Shown: one piece after another, positions 62,568 to 64,000 of the stretch
Layout of the letters: each line of letters opens with the position of its first letter
Position numbering within the stretch: position 1 is the first letter of the stretch
Position numbers and translations under genes: made by a program
Origin: Xylanimonas oleitrophica
GTDB taxonomy: Bacteria; Actinomycetota; Actinomycetes; Actinomycetales; Cellulomonadaceae
Length of the DNA: 64,000 bases
Direction: 5' to 3'
NCBI RefSeq assembly: GCF_003244315.1
Contig: NZ_QKWH01000008.1
Coordinates: 1-64,000, forward strand
Notes under the pieces: generated by a model
Seen by the model: the letters and a program-made list of their open reading frames with translations, nothing else
Databases searched by the model: none
What the model was told of the DNA's origin: nothing

Positions 62568-63254
62568 CTATGACGTCTTGGGGGAATCTTGACCCGCGAG
62601 CGCGCGGATGTCTCGCTCGGCCTGAGCGGGGGTCGCGGTTCTGCAACCGAGAGCGCTCCATCGGTTCACGAGGTCGGGCTCGGCCCGCAGCAGCGCCCAG
62701 CCGCGGCGCAGCAGGGTCGGCACGGGCTTGCGGGCCTCCGCGACGTCGCGCAGGAACCGGAACCAGAACGTCACCAGCGGGGAGCGCCGCAGGCAGATCG
62801 CGTCCGCCAGGATGCCCTCCGCCCGGCACGCGGCCACGAGCTGGGCGGCGAAGATGCCCTCCGCCAGGACGACGGGAGAGCTGCCCGCGTCGACGACGGC
62901 GCTGCCGGTGCGGCGGTTGGTCGGGATGTCGTAGACGGGCACCTCGGCCCGCCCGTCGGACGCCAGCTCGCACAGGGCCGCGAGCGCGCCCTCGCCGTCC
63001 CAGCTGCGCGGGTCGTCCCAGTCGACGATGCCGAACCGGTGCGGCAGCCCGGGGTGGTCGCCGTCGAGGTAGAAGTCGTCCAGCATGACCACCGGCAGGC
63101 CCAGGCGGCGGGTCAGCGCCGTCTTGCCCGAGCCCGAGGCCCCGGTGAGGAGCACGATCCGCACGCGGGGGCGGCGGGCGCCGTCGGGCACGTCGAAGAG
63201 GGTGCCCGGCTCGACGGCGTCGGCGGTACCGGGGTCGGGTGCGGGGGTGGTCAC
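62568..63254 (-). CDS. Uridine kinase-like P-loop protein
   Basis: A 228-residue P-loop NTPase of the uridine/cytidine kinase-like group. The Walker A motif is LLTGASGSGKT, VVMLDDFYLDGDHPGLPHRFGIVDWDDPRSWD gives the acceptor region, and EGIFAAQL is the Walker B neighbourhood. The C-terminal RKPVPTLLRRGWALLRAEP helices form the lid. GTG at 63254 is used because the family N-terminus fits there and a CAGAAT hexamer lies upstream; the frame is open to 63326. The substrate (uridine, phosphoribulose or pantothenate-like) is uncertain. Confidence 0.8.
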   Translation of the reverse strand: MTTPAPDPGTADAVEPGTLFDVPDGARRPRVRIVLLTGASGSGKTALTRRLGLPVVMLDDFYLDGDHPGLPHRFGIVDWDDPRSWDGEGALAALCELASDGRAEVPVYDIPTNRRTGSAVVDAGSSPVVLAEGIFAAQLVAACRAEGILADAICLRRSPLVTFWFRFLRDVAEARKPVPTLLRRGWALLRAEPDLVNRWSALGCRTATPAQAERDIRALAGQDSPKTS

Positions 63255-63318
63255 GGACGTCCATTCTGCGGCACGGGCGGCGGTGGCCCCGGCCGCCGGG
63301 CGCCGGGTGTGCGCAGCG

Positions 63319-64000
63319 TTACGCACCCGGGGCGCCCGCCTCCTCGACCAGCAGCACGTGCAGGGTGCGCGGTCCGTGCACGCCCTCGACGCGGCTGAGC
63401 TCGATGTCGCTCGTCGCGCTCGGGCCCGAGACCCACGTCAGCGGCCTGGCCGGGGAGGTGGCCAGGGCGCGCACGGCCTCGGGGACGGTCTGCACGACCT
63501 GGCCGGCGCGCAGCACGCACAGGTGGACGTCGGGCACCAGGGAGATCGCGCGCCGCCCCTGGTCGGGCCCGCCGTCGAGCACGATCGTGCCCGTCTCGGC
63601 GATCGCGACCCGTGCCGCGGTGACGACGGCGGACGCGGCGTCGAGCATCTCGGCGGGCAGCGGTGCGGCGGGGTCGTCGACGACGACGCGGACCGCGTCG
63701 TGCGAGCGGCCGGAGGTGGGGTCGGTGACCAGGCCGGCCAGCCACTCGCGGTCCAGCCCGGGCGGCACCACCACGGTGGTGGCGTGGCCGACGATCTGCG
63801 CCACCGCGTCGGCCACGCCGCCGGGCGCCACCCGGTGCACGTGCGCCCGATAGTCCTCCAGCCGGTCCACGAGCTGGTCCAGCACCGCTGCGGAGCCGGG
63901 GGCGTGCTCGCCGGCGGACCGGTAGGCGCGCGGCACCTCGGGGGGAACCGGCTCCGACGGCGTGCCCCGCCCGAGCGCCTGCCGGACCCGGGCCAGCACC
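63319..64000 (-). CDS. lutC: LutC/YkgG-type LUD-domain protein, 5' end cut by window
   Basis: At least 226 residues of a LUD-domain protein, the LutC subunit of the LutABC L-lactate utilisation complex. Features are the N-terminal LARVRQALGR helix (usually preceded by a few more residues, so the start lies at or past the window edge), VVVDDPAAPLPAEMLDAASAVVTAARVAIAETGTIVLDG and TWVSGPSATSDIELSRVEGVHGPRTLHVLL, the family core with the conserved GPSxTxDIE. LutA and LutB would be expected upstream, beyond 64000. Confidence 0.9.
   Translation of the reverse strand, partial: VLARVRQALGRGTPSEPVPPEVPRAYRSAGEHAPGSAAVLDQLVDRLEDYRAHVHRVAPGGVADAVAQIVGHATTVVVPPGLDREWLAGLVTDPTSGRSHDAVRVVVDDPAAPLPAEMLDAASAVVTAARVAIAETGTIVLDGGPDQGRRAISLVPDVHLCVLRAGQVVQTVPEAVRALATSPARPLTWVSGPSATSDIELSRVEGVHGPRTLHVLLVEEAGAPGA

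Overview
The window is chromosomal DNA from a high-GC Gram-positive actinobacterium. The evidence is the strong G/C third-position bias, the many GTG starts and leaderless genes, an actinobacterial-type TopA with a Lys-rich tail, ClpC, and a nadABC cluster under an NrtR-type Nudix regulator. A GH11 xylanase with a CBM2-like module and a glucuronoxylan cluster (GH39, GH67, UxaC, UxuA) suggest a plant-polysaccharide degrader of the Cellulomonadaceae/Promicromonosporaceae type. That taxonomic placement is inference. No rRNA, CRISPR array, prophage, transposase or integrase was seen.

Layout. 0-5.8 kb: two tandem related envelope proteins, a class I methyltransferase, a secreted S1 serine protease and a PAP2 phosphatase; the window opens with a perfect 44-bp inverted repeat. 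5.9-8.7 kb: topA. 8.7-21.6 kb: an unbroken minus-strand run, read right to left as nrtR, nadA, nadB, nadC, cysteine desulfurase, a sensor kinase and its LuxR-type regulator, a TNT-domain (NAD+ glycohydrolase-like) gene, a MacB-type ABC ATPase and permease, and a small lipoprotein. 21.8-30 kb: MocA-type oxidoreductase, FUSC-like membrane protein, PNPOx-like protein, tmk-holB, lipoproteins including a TAP-like hydrolase, a K+ channel and tRNA-Thr(CGT). 30-38 kb: VOC protein with a divergent WYL regulator, GH11 xylanase, yidD, udgX, def, a small hydrolase, DUF4126, pentapeptide and universal stress proteins. 39-43 kb: clpC, a HAD phosphatase and an SDR-fold protein.

43.8-57.3 kb is a glucuronoxylan/aldouronate utilisation locus. 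It holds a LacI regulator, an LplB/LplC/LplA-type importer, a GH39 beta-xylosidase broken by one extra G in a G7 run, a YesL-like protein, GH67 alpha-glucuronidase and uxaC on the opposite strand, a second LacI regulator, and uxuA. Together these would import xylo- and aldouronic oligosaccharides, split off glucuronate and xylose, and send glucuronate toward 2-keto-3-deoxygluconate. The fructuronate reductase step (uxuB) is not in the window. Four AACGTT-centred sites lie at the promoters of this locus.

57.2-61.2 kb contains an intact partner-switching stress module (SpoIIE/PP2C phosphatase, a small helical protein, an RsbW-type kinase and a STAS anti-anti-sigma factor). It is surrounded by truncated sugar-catabolism genes: two LacI C-termini, a rhamnulokinase N-terminus, a sugar isomerase C-terminus and an internally deleted SDR. 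The window ends with a GT4 glycosyltransferase, a uridine-kinase-like protein and a partial lutC.

A recurring feature is the leaderless promoter: at least a dozen genes have an xANNNT hexamer whose first base lies 12-13 nt before the start codon, with no ribosome binding site.
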